Below, in pieces: positions 1 to 5,785 of a stretch of DNA of 8,844 nucleotides. This stretch comes from Thermoplasmata archaeon (GTDB lineage Archaea > Thermoplasmatota > Thermoplasmata > Lutacidiplasmatales > UBA184), in NCBI GenBank assembly GCA_030043255.1, contig JASHYB010000028.1:1-8844 (forward strand), read 5' to 3'. Below the pieces are notes generated by a model that worked only from the letters and a program-made list of their open reading frames with translations, was not told the origin of the DNA and made no database searches. Position numbers and translations under genes: made by a program. Positions within the stretch are counted from its first letter, which is position 1, and every line of letters begins with the position of its first letter.

Positions 1-2
1 TC

Positions 3-800
3 CTCGGGGCCTCCCCGCTGCTCTTCGCGGCGGTCCGCTACCTCCTCTCCGCCGCCGCGTTCGCCGCGATCGCCCTCGTCCGGCGCGAGCCGAGACCGAG
101 CGCCCAGGGCCTGCGCGTCTCGGCGATCGTCGGGGGCATCCTGGTCATCGGCTGCTACGGGGGCTTCCTGTACTGGGGGGAGCAGTTCACCTCCGGCGGC
201 TACGCCTCGGTCCTGTCGACGACCGCGCCGATCCTGACGGTGATCGTCGCCTACTTCCTGCTCCGCAACGAGCGGCTGGGGACCGGTTCGCTGGTCGGCA
301 TCGCGGTCGCGTTCGTGGGGGTCGTCGTGCTGGTGCTCCCGACGCTCTACGGAGGTCCGGTCGGCACCTGGCAGGGCCCGGCGTTCGTCATCGGCGCGTT
401 CGTCAGCGCCGCGTTCGGGACCGTCCTGCTGCGCCGGTTCGGCGGCGGCCGCCAGGGCCTCTGGCAGATCGGCACCCAGTTCGCGGTCGGGGGGCTATTG
501 CTGACCGTGGCGACGTACACCCTGCCGGTCTCCCACGACCTGCCCGCGACCCCGGGGGTCCTCGGCTCGCTGATCGCCCTCGTCGTGCTCTCCTCGGTGG
601 TCGGCTACTTCGCCTACTTCCTGCTCCACCACCGGGTCGGTCCGATCCGGGCCAACACGGTGGCCTACCTCCTGCCGCTGGTCGGGGTCGGCTTCGGCTC
701 CGGCCTCTTCGGCGAGCCGGTCACCGCCTGGGAGGTCGGCGGCTGCCTGGTGGTGCTCGCCGGGATGACGCTGATCGTCCGGAGCTCGGCCGCCCGCTGA
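3..800 (+). CDS. DMT/EamA-family membrane transporter, 5' end cut off
   Basis: The frame is open from base 3 to a TGA at 798-800 and gives 265 residues of an integral membrane protein, against about 290-300 for the family, so roughly the first transmembrane helix lies outside the window. The sequence is a string of hydrophobic helices rich in Gly, Val and Leu separated by short loops. It forms two EamA repeats: the first ends near the 'STTAPILTVIVAYFLL' segment and the second ends with the typical 'GEPVTAWEVGGCLVVLAG' segment. The GTG at 240 is internal and is not the start, because clear EamA sequence precedes it in the same frame. The family exports or imports small metabolites (amino acids, purines, sugar derivatives) across the cytoplasmic membrane. 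Nothing here fixes the substrate or direction. The next gene begins 47 bases downstream, so co-transcription is plausible. Confidence 0.85.
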   Translation, partial: LGASPLLFAAVRYLLSAAAFAAIALVRREPRPSAQGLRVSAIVGGILVIGCYGGFLYWGEQFTSGGYASVLSTTAPILTVIVAYFLLRNERLGTGSLVGIAVAFVGVVVLVLPTLYGGPVGTWQGPAFVIGAFVSAAFGTVLLRRFGGGRQGLWQIGTQFAVGGLLLTVATYTLPVSHDLPATPGVLGSLIALVVLSSVVGYFAYFLLHHRVGPIRANTVAYLLPLVGVGFGSGLFGEPVTAWEVGGCLVVLAGMTLIVRSSAAR

Positions 801-847
801 GCGGCCGCGCGACGCGAAGGTCAAGGGTCCCGGCGGTTCCGGCCGGC

Positions 848-1705
848 ATGGCGTCGCGCGCCGAGCGGGCCGAGCGGTTCCGCGCCCTGCACCGCGCGGC
901 CGGCACGTTCGTCCTGCCGAACGCTTGGGACGTCCCCAGCGCCCGCATCTTCGAGGAGGCCGGCTTCCCCGCCCTGGCCACCTCCAGCGCCGGGGTGATG
1001 GTCTCCCTCGGCTACCCGGACGGCGAGGAGATCCCCCGGGCCGAGTACCTGGCCGCCGTGCGCCGGATCGCGTCGCGGCTGTCGGTCCCGCTCTCCGTCG
1101 ACCTGGTCGCCGGCTTCGGCCACAGCCCGGCCGAGGTCGTCGACACGGTACGGGCCGCCGTCGACGCGGGCGCGGTCGGGATCAACCTGGAGGACCAGGA
1201 CCCGGAAGGTGACGGGGTCCTCCCGCTCGAGCTCCAGCTCGCCAAGCTGCGGGCGATCGCGGAGCTGAACGACGAGCTGGGGGTGCCGGTCGTGGTCAAC
1301 GCCCGCACCGACGTGCTCTGGCGCGGACCCGGCGAGCCCGCCGAGCGCCTCCGCGAGGCGGTCCGGCGCTGCCGGGAGTACCGCGAGGCCGGGGCGGACT
1401 GCGTGTACCCGATGCGGCTGGTGGCCCGTGAGGAGATCGCGCTCTTCCTGGAGGAGGTCCCCGGGCCGCTGAACGTGATGGTCCGTTCGGGGCTTCCGCC
1501 GCTGCCGGAGCTGGAACGGCTGGGCGTGCGGCGCGTGAGCTTCGGGCCGGCGGCGTCCTACGCGACCTTCGGGCTGCTGCGGCGCGTCGGCCGAGAGATC
1601 CTGGAAGAGCGATCGTTCCGGTCGCTCACGGAGGGGGCGATCACCTTCGACGAGCTGAACCGGCTCGCTGTGGCCGGCGAGCGGCCGGGGGCGGACGGGC
1701 GCTAG
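848..1705 (+). CDS. isocitrate lyase / PEP mutase superfamily protein
   Basis: This 285-residue protein has the length and motif order of the PEP mutase branch of the isocitrate lyase superfamily, a TIM-barrel fold that makes or breaks C-C or P-C bonds of 2-oxo acids with Mg2+. Visible landmarks are PNAWD (24-28), ATSSAG (44-49), the metal-binding strand SVDLVAGFG (83-91), NLEDQ (113-117, Glu115) and NARTD (151-155). The KRCGH/KKCGH gating loop of true isocitrate and methylisocitrate lyases is missing, so a PEP mutase/phosphonopyruvate hydrolase/oxaloacetase-like activity is more likely; the exact reaction cannot be told. One oddity is that the position two after the metal-binding Asp85, normally Asp or Glu, is Val87. 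No phosphonate genes are near. ATG 848 is the first start in frame and sits just before the conserved N-terminus. No TATA box is seen in the 47-base gap, so it may be read from upstream. Confidence 0.85.
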   Translation: MASRAERAERFRALHRAAGTFVLPNAWDVPSARIFEEAGFPALATSSAGVMVSLGYPDGEEIPRAEYLAAVRRIASRLSVPLSVDLVAGFGHSPAEVVDTVRAAVDAGAVGINLEDQDPEGDGVLPLELQLAKLRAIAELNDELGVPVVVNARTDVLWRGPGEPAERLREAVRRCREYREAGADCVYPMRLVAREEIALFLEEVPGPLNVMVRSGLPPLPELERLGVRRVSFGPAASYATFGLLRRVGREILEERSFRSLTEGAITFDELNRLAVAGERPGADGR

Positions 1706-1800
1706 GCCGGTCGGCCGCGCGCGCCGACGACCCGGAGCGGCCGCGCCAGGTCCCCGGGGGGCCCTCCTCTCCCGGGCCGTCGCGGGGGAGACCCCATCTC

Positions 1801-2274
1801 ATGGCCCTCCGCGGCCTGGGGGAGGGCATGCCGGCCAGGCCTCCCGCGGCCCAGGACCCGAGCTCCCCTGCGCGGTCGGACGGTCCGACGGAGATCGCCC
1901 CCGGCGTGTTCGTGGGGGGGTGGAAGGACGCGGCATCGTTCGAGGGCACCCGGTTCTGCGTCCTGGAGGAGCTTCCCGAGGGTCTGCCGCCGGCGACCCA
2001 CCTGCCGGTCTACGACGAGGCGACCGGCCGGGCGAACCGCCGCAACCTCGACCGGCTCGCGTCGGAGATCGGAGAGGCCCGCCGGCGCGGGGAGCCGGTG
2101 CTGGTCTTCTGCGGGCACGGGGTCCGTCGCTCCCCGCTCGCCGCCGCCTGGTACCTCCACCGGGCCGAGCAGCTGACCCTGGACGAGGCGTACGACCGGA
2201 TCCGTCGCGCGCGCCCGAAGGTCGAGACGACCCGCGGCTGGCTGGGGGACCCGTCGTCGCTGGACGGCCCGTAG
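1801..2274 (+). CDS. small dual-specificity / tyrosine phosphatase-like protein
   Basis: The 157-residue protein carries a Cys-X5-Arg phosphatase loop, FCGHGVRRSP at 103-112, with nucleophile Cys104, Arg110 and Ser111. It is preceded by the entry strand IAPGVFVGGW (32-41) and a candidate general-acid Asp72 in LPVYDE. This is the compact archaeal/bacterial dual-specificity phosphatase layout, with helical tail LTLDEAYDRIRRARP. It should remove phosphate from phosphoproteins or small phosphate esters in the cytoplasm; the target is unknown. The residue before Cys104, His in most of the family, is Phe103. ATG 1801 is supported by a GGGGGAG run at 1784-1790, 10 bases upstream. ATG 1828 is also possible, since residues 1-30 are low-complexity and not part of the domain. 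It lies 95 bases after the PEP mutase-like gene and 10 before the methyltransferase. Confidence 0.8.
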   Translation: MALRGLGEGMPARPPAAQDPSSPARSDGPTEIAPGVFVGGWKDAASFEGTRFCVLEELPEGLPPATHLPVYDEATGRANRRNLDRLASEIGEARRRGEPVLVFCGHGVRRSPLAAAWYLHRAEQLTLDEAYDRIRRARPKVETTRGWLGDPSSLDGP

Positions 2275-2284
2275 CTTCGGCCCC

Positions 2285-2995
2285 ATGCAGGTCGAGGAGG
2301 ACCCGGACATCGCCTGGGTCGCGGCGCTCAGCGGCCGGAGCCCGGGGCGCGCCACCCGGGCGGTCCGCGAGGCGGCCGGCGCACGGCGGCTGTTCGCGCA
2401 GCTCGATCGCGAGCACCGTCGCGAGGGACGAGCGTCGTACATCGAGATCGACGCCCCGCTGGAACTGCACGCGATCGCCCGTCTGACCCGTCCGCGGCAC
2501 GTCCTCGAGGTCGGGGTCTCCTCGGGGGTCTCCTCGGCGTACCTGCTGGACGCGCTCCGCAGGAATGGGCGAGGCACGCTGCACTCGGTCGACCTGCCCT
2601 CGCGACCCCGAGGCCGGCGCGGCCGCGCGAGCTCGGCCTCCTGGAGCCTGCCGGCCGGCCGGGGTTCGGGCTGGGCGGTGCCGATGGAGCTGCGCGCCCG
2701 GTGGGACCTCCGCCTCGGCGACAAGGCGGAGGTCGTGCCGTTGCTGGCGCGCGAGCTCTCTCGGATCGAGCTCGTCGTCTACGACGTGCCGCACCAGGAG
2801 GCGGACCTGGACCGCGAGTTCGCGCTGCTGGACCCGAGGATGCCCGCCGGCGCGGTGGCGATCGTCGACCACGGGCCGAGCGGGGACCTCTGCCGCGCGC
2901 TGCGGAGCTGGGCCCGTCGGCGCGGCACCGTCCCGGTCCGCCGGACCGGCCTCGGCCTCTACGGGATGCGGTGCGGGCGCCGCGTACGTGCGTAG
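2285..2995 (+). CDS. class I SAM-dependent methyltransferase
   Basis: The 236-residue protein has the Rossmann-fold methyltransferase motifs in order: motif I VLEVGVSSGVSSAYL (73-87), the acidic residue ending strand 2 in HSVDLP (Asp103), RLGDKAEVVPLL (143-154), and the strand 4 region IELVVYDVPHQEAD (161-174) followed by AVAIVDHG (190-197). The pattern resembles the small-molecule O-methyltransferase / Methyltransf_24 type. An Arg/Ser-rich insert at about 106-137, between strands 2 and 3, contains GSGWAVP and may shape the substrate pocket. About 70 N-terminal residues of helical sequence would form a lid. The methyl acceptor is not identifiable. The start is only 10 bases after the phosphatase stop, so the two are probably co-transcribed. 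No Shine-Dalgarno sequence is visible. This may be the last gene of the first plus-strand unit, since a new promoter follows. Confidence 0.85.
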   Translation: MQVEEDPDIAWVAALSGRSPGRATRAVREAAGARRLFAQLDREHRREGRASYIEIDAPLELHAIARLTRPRHVLEVGVSSGVSSAYLLDALRRNGRGTLHSVDLPSRPRGRRGRASSASWSLPAGRGSGWAVPMELRARWDLRLGDKAEVVPLLARELSRIELVVYDVPHQEADLDREFALLDPRMPAGAVAIVDHGPSGDLCRALRSWARRRGTVPVRRTGLGLYGMRCGRRVRA

Positions 2996-3054
2996 CTCAG
3001 CCCCAGCACGGTTCTTCGTCCTCTACCGAGGCCCGAGCCGGCCCGGTCCGAGCG

Positions 3055-3060
3055 TAAATA
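3055..3060 (+). promoter_or_regulatory. TATA box (taaata) for the Fur-domain gene, leaderless start
   Basis: The hexamer taaata, in the context agcgtaaatagaca, is an isolated A/T-rich patch in very GC-rich DNA. Its centre lies about 26 bases before ATG 3084, which is where archaeal TBP/TFB place transcription start. This supports a leaderless mRNA beginning at or next to that ATG, and a transcription unit independent of the methyltransferase gene. Confidence 0.7.
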
Positions 3061-3083
3061 GACAGGTGCGGTCGGCGGGACCT

Positions 3084-3383
3084 ATGCCGTCGGCGCGCCG
3101 CAGTCGGGGTGGCCCGGTCGCTGCTCCCCGGACGGCCCCTGCGCCGCGCGCGAGCCCGACGGTCCGGGCCCGGCCACCGGCGGAGCGGCTGGACGAGGAG
3201 CCCCACGCGCACATCGTCTGCCGGGTCTGCGGGCGGATCCAGGGGCTGGAGCTCACCGAGCTCGACCGGCATCTGCTCACCGAGCTCTCGTCGCTCAGCC
3301 CCGACGGCTGGAGCGTCGAGCGGATCGCCTACTCGCTCGCGGGGTCCTGCCGCCGGTGCCGGGAAGGCCGGCCGGCCGACTGA
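3084..3383 (+). CDS. Fur-type C-terminal (dimerisation/zinc) domain protein lacking the DNA-binding domain
   Basis: This 99-residue protein has a Pro/Arg/Ala-rich, probably disordered N-terminus (1-38), then the signature of the Fur/PerR/Zur C-terminal domain: HAH at 41-43, CRVCG with Cys46 and Cys49, an acidic strand, and a closing GSCRRC with Cys89 and Cys92. The two CXXC pairs match the structural Zn(Cys)4 site. Fur proteins are usually 130-160 residues with an N-terminal winged helix of about 80 residues; that helix is absent, and the first 40 residues cannot supply it. The segment WSVERIAYSLAGSC also lacks the His normally found in the equivalent 'vt-H-rle' stretch, so the regulatory metal site may be incomplete. 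The start is set by the TATA box 26 bases upstream. The next gene starts 12 bases after the stop. It might be a zinc-binding partner protein, a dominant-negative dimerisation partner of a full Fur, or a decaying regulator. Confidence 0.75.
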   Translation: MPSARRSRGGPVAAPRTAPAPRASPTVRARPPAERLDEEPHAHIVCRVCGRIQGLELTELDRHLLTELSSLSPDGWSVERIAYSLAGSCRRCREGRPAD

Positions 3384-3395
3384 GCCGGCGGGCGG

Positions 3396-4568
3396 ATGGT
3401 CGGTTTCGTCACCGCCCCGGCGATCGCCTGGGGCACGGGGGCGCTCGAGCAGCTCAGCGGCCTCGGGGCCCGGCGCGCGGCCCTGGTCGTCGACCCGGCG
3501 GTCGCCGCCCAGGAGGGCCCGCGCCGCGCCGTCGAGGAGTTCGAGCGCGTCGAGGCCGTCGCGACGGTCGTCAGCGGTCCGTTCGTCGGGAACCGGTTCG
3601 CCGCTCTGAACGAGCTCGCGGCTCGCCTGCGCTCGCTCGACCCGGACTGGGTGGTGGCGATCGGGGGCGGGACGACGATCGACGCCGCGAAGGCCGCCCG
3701 CCTGCTGCTGGAACGTCCGGAGCTGTCGCTGGAGAGCCTGCCGGTCGATGCGTCGCTCCCGGAGGCCCCCCGGACCCGCCTGGTCGCCCTTCCGACGACC
3801 TGCGGTAGCGGCGCCGAGGCGAGCTGGAGCGCCGACCTGGTCCGCGAGGACGGCCGCCCGGAGGAGATCGCCGACCGGTCGCTGGTGCCGGACTGGGCGA
3901 TCGTCGACCCGGTGTTCCTCCGGCAGCTTCCGCCGCAGGAGCTCGTCGCCGGGGCGTTCGAGACCGCCGCGCTCGCGGTCGAGGCGTACCTCTCCGCCTG
4001 GGCGAACCCGTTCTCGGACGCGCTGGCGGTGGACGCGCTGCGCACGGTGCTGCGACGGCTGCCGCAGGCGGTCCGCTGGAGCGACGAGGCGGAGGCCCGA
4101 CCGGCGCTCCAGTACGCGGCGACCGCCGCCGGACTCGCGGCGTCGAACGCCCAGCGGGGCCTGGCGCACGCCCTCGCCCGCGCCCTCGTGCGGCCGACCG
4201 GCTTGGGCTACGCCCGGCTGCTCGGGCTGCTGCTGCCGCCGGTCCTGGAGTTCGACCGGCCCGGGGCGCGCGAGCGGCTCGAGGCGCTCGACGAGGCGGT
4301 TCGCGCCGCGGACGAGAGCTCCCCACCCCCGCTGCCGATCCGGCTCCGCCGCCTCGCCAGCGCGGTCGGGGCGCCCGCGGACCTCGCCGCGGCCGGGGTC
4401 GCCCCCGAGCTCCTGCGTCGCGAGCGGGAGCGGATCGTCGCGGAGACGCTGCGCTCGCCGGCGGTGCTCGCGAACCCCCGGGTGCCCTCGAGGGCCGAGC
4501 TGGAGCAGCTGGTGGAGCTCCTCGCGGCGCCGACGGCCCGGGGGAACGGTCGGAGCGGCAGCGGCTAG
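3396..4568 (+). CDS. iron-containing alcohol dehydrogenase-fold protein with degenerate metal site
   Basis: The 390-residue protein has the full length and order of group III Fe-dependent alcohol dehydrogenases (dehydroquinate synthase-like fold). It shows an N-terminal Rossmann part with GGGTTIDAAK (90-99) for the NAD(P) pyrophosphate and PTTCGSGAEAS (133-143). The helical part contains WANPFSDALAVDALR (202-216) and the usual C-terminal end NPRVPSRAELEQLVE. Aligned without gaps to the E. coli FucO-type motifs as I recall them, the four metal ligands Asp/His/His/His fall at Glu189, Leu193, His258 and Tyr272, and the nearby catalytic-region His is Arg262. Nucleotide binding therefore looks possible, but Fe2+/Zn2+ binding and ordinary alcohol/aldehyde chemistry look doubtful. 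It follows the Fur-domain gene by 12 bases, probably in one operon. A glycerol-1-phosphate dehydrogenase of lipid synthesis belongs to the same fold, but the motifs here fit the Fe-ADH branch better. Confidence 0.8.
   Translation: MVGFVTAPAIAWGTGALEQLSGLGARRAALVVDPAVAAQEGPRRAVEEFERVEAVATVVSGPFVGNRFAALNELAARLRSLDPDWVVAIGGGTTIDAAKAARLLLERPELSLESLPVDASLPEAPRTRLVALPTTCGSGAEASWSADLVREDGRPEEIADRSLVPDWAIVDPVFLRQLPPQELVAGAFETAALAVEAYLSAWANPFSDALAVDALRTVLRRLPQAVRWSDEAEARPALQYAATAAGLAASNAQRGLAHALARALVRPTGLGYARLLGLLLPPVLEFDRPGARERLEALDEAVRAADESSPPPLPIRLRRLASAVGAPADLAAAGVAPELLRRERERIVAETLRSPAVLANPRVPSRAELEQLVELLAAPTARGNGRSGSG
4565..4568. other. CTAG shared by two convergent stop codons
   Basis: The plus-strand Fe-ADH-like gene ends with TAG at 4566-4568, and the minus-strand PhoU/AbrB gene ends with TAG read from 4567 to 4565. 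Both stops lie in one palindromic CTAG, so there is no intergenic space. Each mRNA must run into the other gene before terminating, giving antisense 3' ends. Confidence 0.9.
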
Positions 4569-5668
4569 CGGGACGGGGCGACGGCGGCGACCGCTTCGGG
4601 GAGGACCTCGGCGGCCTCGGTCGACCGGGCCGGCACGTCCACCGCCCGGTTGATCGCGATCTCGGCGAGGTCGGTCGCGTAGAAGGCGGCCCGCTCGAGG
4701 CTCTCCAGCACGTAGGCGACGCCGACGGCCAGCCGGCCCTTCTTGGAGGCGACCTCGCGGAGCACGTGGTCGCGCTCGCGCTTGAGCGCCTGCGCGGCGT
4801 CGATCACCTGGTTCGCCTTCGGGATGTCCCGGCGGTCGAGCGCGTCCAGCGCCTCGTTCAGGCAGCTCGCGGCCTTGCCGGCCATCCGCTCGAGCTCGCC
4901 GACGATCTTCTCCGGGGTCGGCTCCGGGCCGAGCAGGCTCACCGTCTCGCTGATCCGCACGGCGTGGTCGGCGATCCGCTCCAGGATCCGGGACGCCAGC
5001 AGGTAGGTCGAGCACTCCGGCAGCGTCAGGTCGAGCGTCGCGAGGATCCGGGCGTCCCGCAGGGCGCTGGTCACCTGCTTCTCCAGGAACCAGTGCAGGC
5101 GGTCGACCTCCCAGTCCCGCTCGACGACGTCCCGGGCGATCGACGCGTCGCGCAGGCGGAAGGCGGTCATCGCGTCCGCCTGCATCGCGCGGACCATCTG
5201 GTGCATCCGCTTGACGATCGACGGGATCGGCAGCGGGTTCTGCCCGACGACGTCCTGCAGGATCACCGCCTCGCTCGTCTCCTCGAGGATCTCCGGGCCG
5301 ATCATCCGCTGCGCGAAGCTGCGGACCACCTCGCGGGTCCGGGCGTTCATGCGGCCGGAGGTGCGGATCTCCAGCAGCGGGTAGCCGGCGATGTACTCGG
5401 CGATCAGCCGGCGGAACAGGTGCTCCTCGTCCGCGTCGTTGGAGACCTCGACGACCCGGCGCTGCGCCTCGGCGGGGGTCGCCGAGGCCGGATAGACGGT
5501 CAGCGAGCCGTCCGCGCGCGGCGTGAACAGCAGCACGTCGCCCGGTCCGAGCCCCCGGGCGAGGACCCAGTTCTTCGGCAGGGAGACGATGAACGTCGAG
5601 CCGCCGGTCTTCTGGATCCGGCGCCCGTGGAAGCCTCCGCTCGTGCGCACGGTAGTGAACGCCGCCAC
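4565..5668 (-). CDS. AbrB/SpoVT-domain plus PhoU-domain regulator
   Basis: The protein has 367 residues from GTG 5668. It starts with a swapped-hairpin AbrB/MazE/SpoVT domain, RRIQKTGGSTFIVSLPKNWV and following residues (about 16-50), a DNA-binding fold. Two PhoU helical repeats follow at about 150-245 and 255-345, with the typical acidic helices ERDWEVDRLHW (183-193), RILERIADHAVRI (227-239) and LESLERAAFYATDLAEIAI (321-339). This fusion is characteristic of archaeal PhoU-like regulators. The family is linked to phosphate control, but no pst transporter or phosphate kinase is next to it, so a local role is possible. The TATA box at 5680-5685 is only about 15 bases from GTG 5668, which would put that codon at or before the mRNA start. 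GTG 5650 (residue 7) is about 32 bases away and is the better start, giving 361 residues. It diverges from the ferredoxin/FAD operon and may regulate it. Confidence 0.85.
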   Translation of the reverse strand: MAAFTTVRTSGGFHGRRIQKTGGSTFIVSLPKNWVLARGLGPGDVLLFTPRADGSLTVYPASATPAEAQRRVVEVSNDADEEHLFRRLIAEYIAGYPLLEIRTSGRMNARTREVVRSFAQRMIGPEILEETSEAVILQDVVGQNPLPIPSIVKRMHQMVRAMQADAMTAFRLRDASIARDVVERDWEVDRLHWFLEKQVTSALRDARILATLDLTLPECSTYLLASRILERIADHAVRISETVSLLGPEPTPEKIVGELERMAGKAASCLNEALDALDRRDIPKANQVIDAAQALKRERDHVLREVASKKGRLAVGVAYVLESLERAAFYATDLAEIAINRAVDVPARSTEAAEVLPEAVAAVAPSR

Positions 5669-5679
5669 CTACGGGGGTC

Positions 5680-5685
5680 TATATA
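5680..5685 (-). promoter_or_regulatory. TATA box (tatata) for the PhoU/AbrB gene
   Basis: The sequence tctatataga (5678-5687) is a 10-base perfect palindrome and the strongest A/T patch in the region. Read on the minus strand, its centre is about 15 bases before GTG 5668 and about 32 before GTG 5650. Archaeal initiation about 26 bases downstream would fall near 5656, just ahead of GTG 5650. As a plus-strand promoter it would be only 7 bases from ATG 5690, too close to use. Confidence 0.65.
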
Positions 5686-5731
5686 GAGCATGGCGCTCGC
5701 GTTGCGTCCGGCCCCGCGCGACAGGCGGCGT

Positions 5732-5772
5732 CGGGCCGGCCCGAGGGGCGGGATAAATAACCGGCCGGCCGG
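5732..5772. promoter_or_regulatory. two GC palindromes flanking the TATA box, possible operators
   Basis: CGGGCCGGCCCG at 5732-5743 and CCGGCCGGCCGG at 5761-5772 are each perfect 12-base palindromes sharing the core GGCCGGCC. Their centres are 29 bases apart, and they bracket the TATA box at 5754-5759. The placement would suit a dimeric repressor or activator site. However, the same core also occurs inside genes (for example 2651-2662 and near 3366), so chance in GC-rich DNA is a real alternative. Confidence 0.3.
5754..5759 (+). promoter_or_regulatory. TATA box (taaata) for the ferredoxin/FAD oxidoreductase operon
   Basis: The hexamer taaata within gggataaataacc lies about 29 bases (centre) before ATG 5786. 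This predicts transcription starting at or within a few bases of that ATG, hence a leaderless mRNA. It also rules out ATG 5690 as the normal start, because 5690 would lie upstream of the promoter. Confidence 0.7.
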
Positions 5773-5785
5773 TCGGCGGCTCCGC

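Noticed and set aside
240..800. GTG 240 as the start of the EamA transporter
   Set aside because: The same frame upstream to base 3 encodes typical EamA helices, so the GTG is internal and the gene starts outside the window.
1702..2872. Long minus-strand open frames opposite the phosphatase and methyltransferase genes
   Set aside because: They are low-complexity Arg/Ala/Pro translations without motifs, opposite genes whose catalytic motifs are clear.
2565..3083. In-frame upstream extension of the Fur-domain gene that might supply a DNA-binding domain
   Set aside because: The extension is the methyltransferase gene read in another frame; it shows no winged-helix pattern and the TATA box lies downstream of it.
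2997..5015. Long minus-strand frame antisense to the Fur-domain and Fe-ADH-like genes
   Set aside because: Its translation is Arg/Gly/Pro-rich with no recognisable domain, and it overlaps well-supported genes on both strands. Long open shadows are common at this GC content.
5753..5760. Reverse reading of ataaataa as a second promoter for the PhoU/AbrB gene
   Set aside because: It would lie about 107 bases from GTG 5650, while the tatata box is far closer; on the plus strand it fits ATG 5786 well.
5690..5785. ATG 5690 as start of the ferredoxin/FAD gene, adding 32 residues
   Set aside because: The added part is Arg/Pro-rich low complexity, lies upstream of the TATA box at 5754-5759, and begins only 7 bases from the other TATA box. 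ATG 5786 fits a leaderless start.
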